A stretch of DNA of 64,000 bases, taken from contig NZ_JBIQOI010000009.1 in the NCBI RefSeq assembly GCF_044197065.1, forward strand, positions 1 to 64,000. Reading direction: 5' to 3'. Both the position numbers and the translations under genes were made by a program. The stretch is from Kluyvera ascorbata_C (lineage in GTDB: Bacteria > Pseudomonadota > Gammaproteobacteria > Enterobacterales > Enterobacteriaceae). This document shows positions 62,434 through 64,000 of this stretch, in pieces. The notes below the pieces were generated by a model. The model made no database searches. It saw only the letters and a program-made list of their open reading frames with translations, and was not told the DNA's origin. How positions within the stretch are numbered: position 1 is the stretch's first letter; every line of letters starts with the position of its first letter.

Positions 62434-63720
62434 TTAGGCGTTGTAGGCGTTCTCGCCGTGGCTGTTCACGTCCAGACCTTCGCGTTCCTGGTCTTCCGGT
62501 ACGCGCAGACCGACGGTCAAATCTGCCACTTTGTAGCCGATGAAGGCCACGACGCCGGACCAGACGATGGTGATAGCGATACTTTCAAGCTGTACCAGAA
62601 CCTGGTGGCTCATGGTTACGCCCTCCGCATAGCCGACACCGCCAAGCGTGGTAGAAGCAAAGATACCGGTCAGGATACAGCCGATAATGCCGCACACGCC
62701 GTGAACACCGAACACGTCACATGGGTCATCCACACGCAGCCAGCGTTTCAGGGAGGTGACACCCCACAGACCCGCCAGACCTACGACGATACCCAGAATC
62801 AACGCGCCGCCGACACCGATGTAACCGCACGCTGGGGTGATACCGACCAGGCCTGCAATCGCACCGGAACAGGCGCCCAGCAGAGAAGGCTTGCCGCGCA
62901 GCGCCCACTCACCGAATACCCAGCCAAGAATAGCCGCAGCGGTGGCGACGACGGTGTTGACGAAGGCCAGACCGGCAATTTCGTTGGCCGCACTCGCGGA
63001 ACCGGCGTTGAAGCCAAACCAGCCAAAGTAGAGGATCGCAGTACCGATAAACACCATCGGCAGGTTGTGCGGCTTGAACGCTTCTTTGCCGAAGCCCACG
63101 CGTTTGCCAATCAGGTAAGCACCGACCAGACCTGCCACCGCAGCGTTAATATGCACTACCGTACCGCCCGCAAAGTCGAGCGCACCATGGCTTGCCAGCA
63201 GACCGCCGCCCCAGACCATGTGCGCAATCGGCACATAGGAGAGGGTCAGCCAAATCACCACGAAAATGAGCACTGCTGAGAAGCGAATACGCTCCGCCAG
63301 CGCGCCGACAATCAACCCCACGGTGATACAGGCGAAGGAGCCCTGGAACGCCACGTGGATATACTGATAGAACGAGCCCATCAGATCCGTAATCTTAATA
63401 TTTTTCAGCATCACCCAGTCGAAGCTGCCGAAGAAGCTGCCGCCGGTACCGAAAGCCAGCGAGTAGCCGTAAACGACCCACAGCACACAGACAACGGCGA
63501 AGGTCACCGCCACCTGCGTCAGCATAGAGAGCACGTTCTTGCCGCGGATCAGTCCGCCGTAGAACAGCGCAATCCCCGGGATGGTCATAAACAGCACCAG
63601 CGCGGTACACAGCATCATAAAGGCGTTATCGGCTTTATCCACCACCGCCGGTGCCGCCATTGCCAGACCCGGCAACAGCGCCAGCGCGCTCAACCCCGTT
63701 TTTACCATTGTTTTTTTCAT
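62434..63720 (-). CDS. amtB: Ammonium channel AmtB
   Basis: AmtB conducts ammonia across the inner membrane and is plugged by GlnK. From MKKTMVKTGLSALAL it is 428 residues, as in E. coli; two nearby upstream starts are possible. It has a signal peptide ending AMAAPA. The twin pore histidines are in IAHMVWGGG (residue 168) and VFGVHGVCG (318), and the ligand-gating phenylalanine region FQGSFACITVG is present. GlnK is encoded 33 bases upstream in the same operon. Confidence 0.97.
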   Translation of the reverse strand: MKKTMVKTGLSALALLPGLAMAAPAVVDKADNAFMMLCTALVLFMTIPGIALFYGGLIRGKNVLSMLTQVAVTFAVVCVLWVVYGYSLAFGTGGSFFGSFDWVMLKNIKITDLMGSFYQYIHVAFQGSFACITVGLIVGALAERIRFSAVLIFVVIWLTLSYVPIAHMVWGGGLLASHGALDFAGGTVVHINAAVAGLVGAYLIGKRVGFGKEAFKPHNLPMVFIGTAILYFGWFGFNAGSASAANEIAGLAFVNTVVATAAAILGWVFGEWALRGKPSLLGACSGAIAGLVGITPACGYIGVGGALILGIVVGLAGLWGVTSLKRWLRVDDPCDVFGVHGVCGIIGCILTGIFASTTLGGVGYAEGVTMSHQVLVQLESIAITIVWSGVVAFIGYKVADLTVGLRVPEDQEREGLDVNSHGENAYNA

Positions 63721-63753
63721 CATCTCGATCCCTATCACTGTGCTGGCTGGGAA

Positions 63754-64000
63754 TTACAGCGCCGCTTCGTCGGCTTCGCCGGTACGAATACGGATTACGC
63801 GCTGCAGTTCGGCGACAAAAATCTTACCGTCGCCAATTTTTCCGGTGTAAGCGGCTTTGCTAATCACATCGACGACTTCATCAAGCTGATCATCGGCGAT
63901 AGCCACATCAATCTTTACTTTCGGCAGGAAGTTGACGCTGTATTCCGCACCACGATAAAGCTCTGCATGACCCTTCTGACGACCGAAGCCTTTCACTTCT
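63754..64000 (-). CDS. glnK: Nitrogen regulatory protein GlnK (partial, cut by window end)
   Basis: The last 82 of the expected 112 codons are present; the 5' end lies beyond 64000. The visible part EVKGFGRQKGHAELYRGAEY holds the T-loop whose final Tyr is the uridylylation site (Tyr51 in E. coli). TGKIGDGKIFV and RIRTGEADEAAL are PII signatures. GlnK blocks AmtB under ammonium sufficiency. Confidence 0.96.
   Translation of the reverse strand, partial: EVKGFGRQKGHAELYRGAEYSVNFLPKVKIDVAIADDQLDEVVDVISKAAYTGKIGDGKIFVAELQRVIRIRTGEADEAAL

Overview
The window looks like chromosome of an Enterobacteriaceae species close to Escherichia, Citrobacter, Enterobacter, Lelliottia or Kluyvera; I cannot choose the genus from sequence alone. 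The backbone is collinear, in inverted orientation, with the ushA-to-glnK region of E. coli K-12: ushA, fsr, ybaL, gsk, hemH, adk, htpG, recR, ybaB, dnaX, apt, ybaN, priC, ybaM, mscK, acrR, acrA, acrB, tomB, hha, maa, ylaC, pdeB, ffs, atl, ybaY, tesB, amtB and glnK (cut by the window end). REP/BIME elements of the enterobacterial type sit in several intergenic gaps. E. coli aes (between hemH and gsk) and ybaA (next to ffs) are not seen.

The backbone is interrupted by accessory blocks. (1) 8.3-12.5 kb, between adk and htpG: a phosphotransferase cluster that joins an ascorbate-type (UlaA-like) IIC permease to fructose-type IIA, IIB and IIC proteins. It has a CRP-type promoter and two GTTAGCGSTAAC operators, but no regulator or catabolic enzyme. 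(2) 19.4-20.4 kb: an Rpn-family nuclease gene between ybaM and mscK. (3) 31.4-49.2 kb, between ylaC and pdeB: a MocR regulator with a divergent GNAT acetyltransferase; a Zur-controlled zinc-free ribosomal protein pair (rpmE2-rpmJ2); a complete beta-1,4-galactan utilisation locus (regulator, porin, ABC transporter, GH53 endogalactanase, GH42 beta-galactosidase) with an orphan IIB protein behind its terminator; and an oxygenase plus MetQNI-like ABC transporter operon preceded by a cysteine-rich leader ORF. (4) 50.9-59.2 kb: nickel/cobalt efflux rcnR-rcnA, a lacI-lacZ pair without lacY, a yczE/MocR divergent pair and a two-gene ribbon-helix-helix module. (5) a HicB-like single gene between tesB and amtB.

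Functionally, the galactan block forms a route from polymer to galactose. A LamB-type porin admits fragments, an exported GH53 enzyme cuts them, a MalEFGK-like importer takes them up and a cytoplasmic GH42 enzyme finishes. A second, GH2-type beta-galactosidase (LacZ) lies 13 kb away under a LacI repressor whose recognition helix is identical to that of the galactan repressor.

The most unusual signals are: the MQRCCCHP leader ORF that overlaps the start of the oxygenase/ABC operon, which suggests cysteine-sensing translational control; the mixed-family PTS cluster with its operator pair; an in-frame ochre stop that breaks maa; and the lacI-lacZ promoter, which keeps the E. coli CRP/-35/operator spacing although lacY is missing. 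The standard E. coli dnaX frameshift signal is also present.
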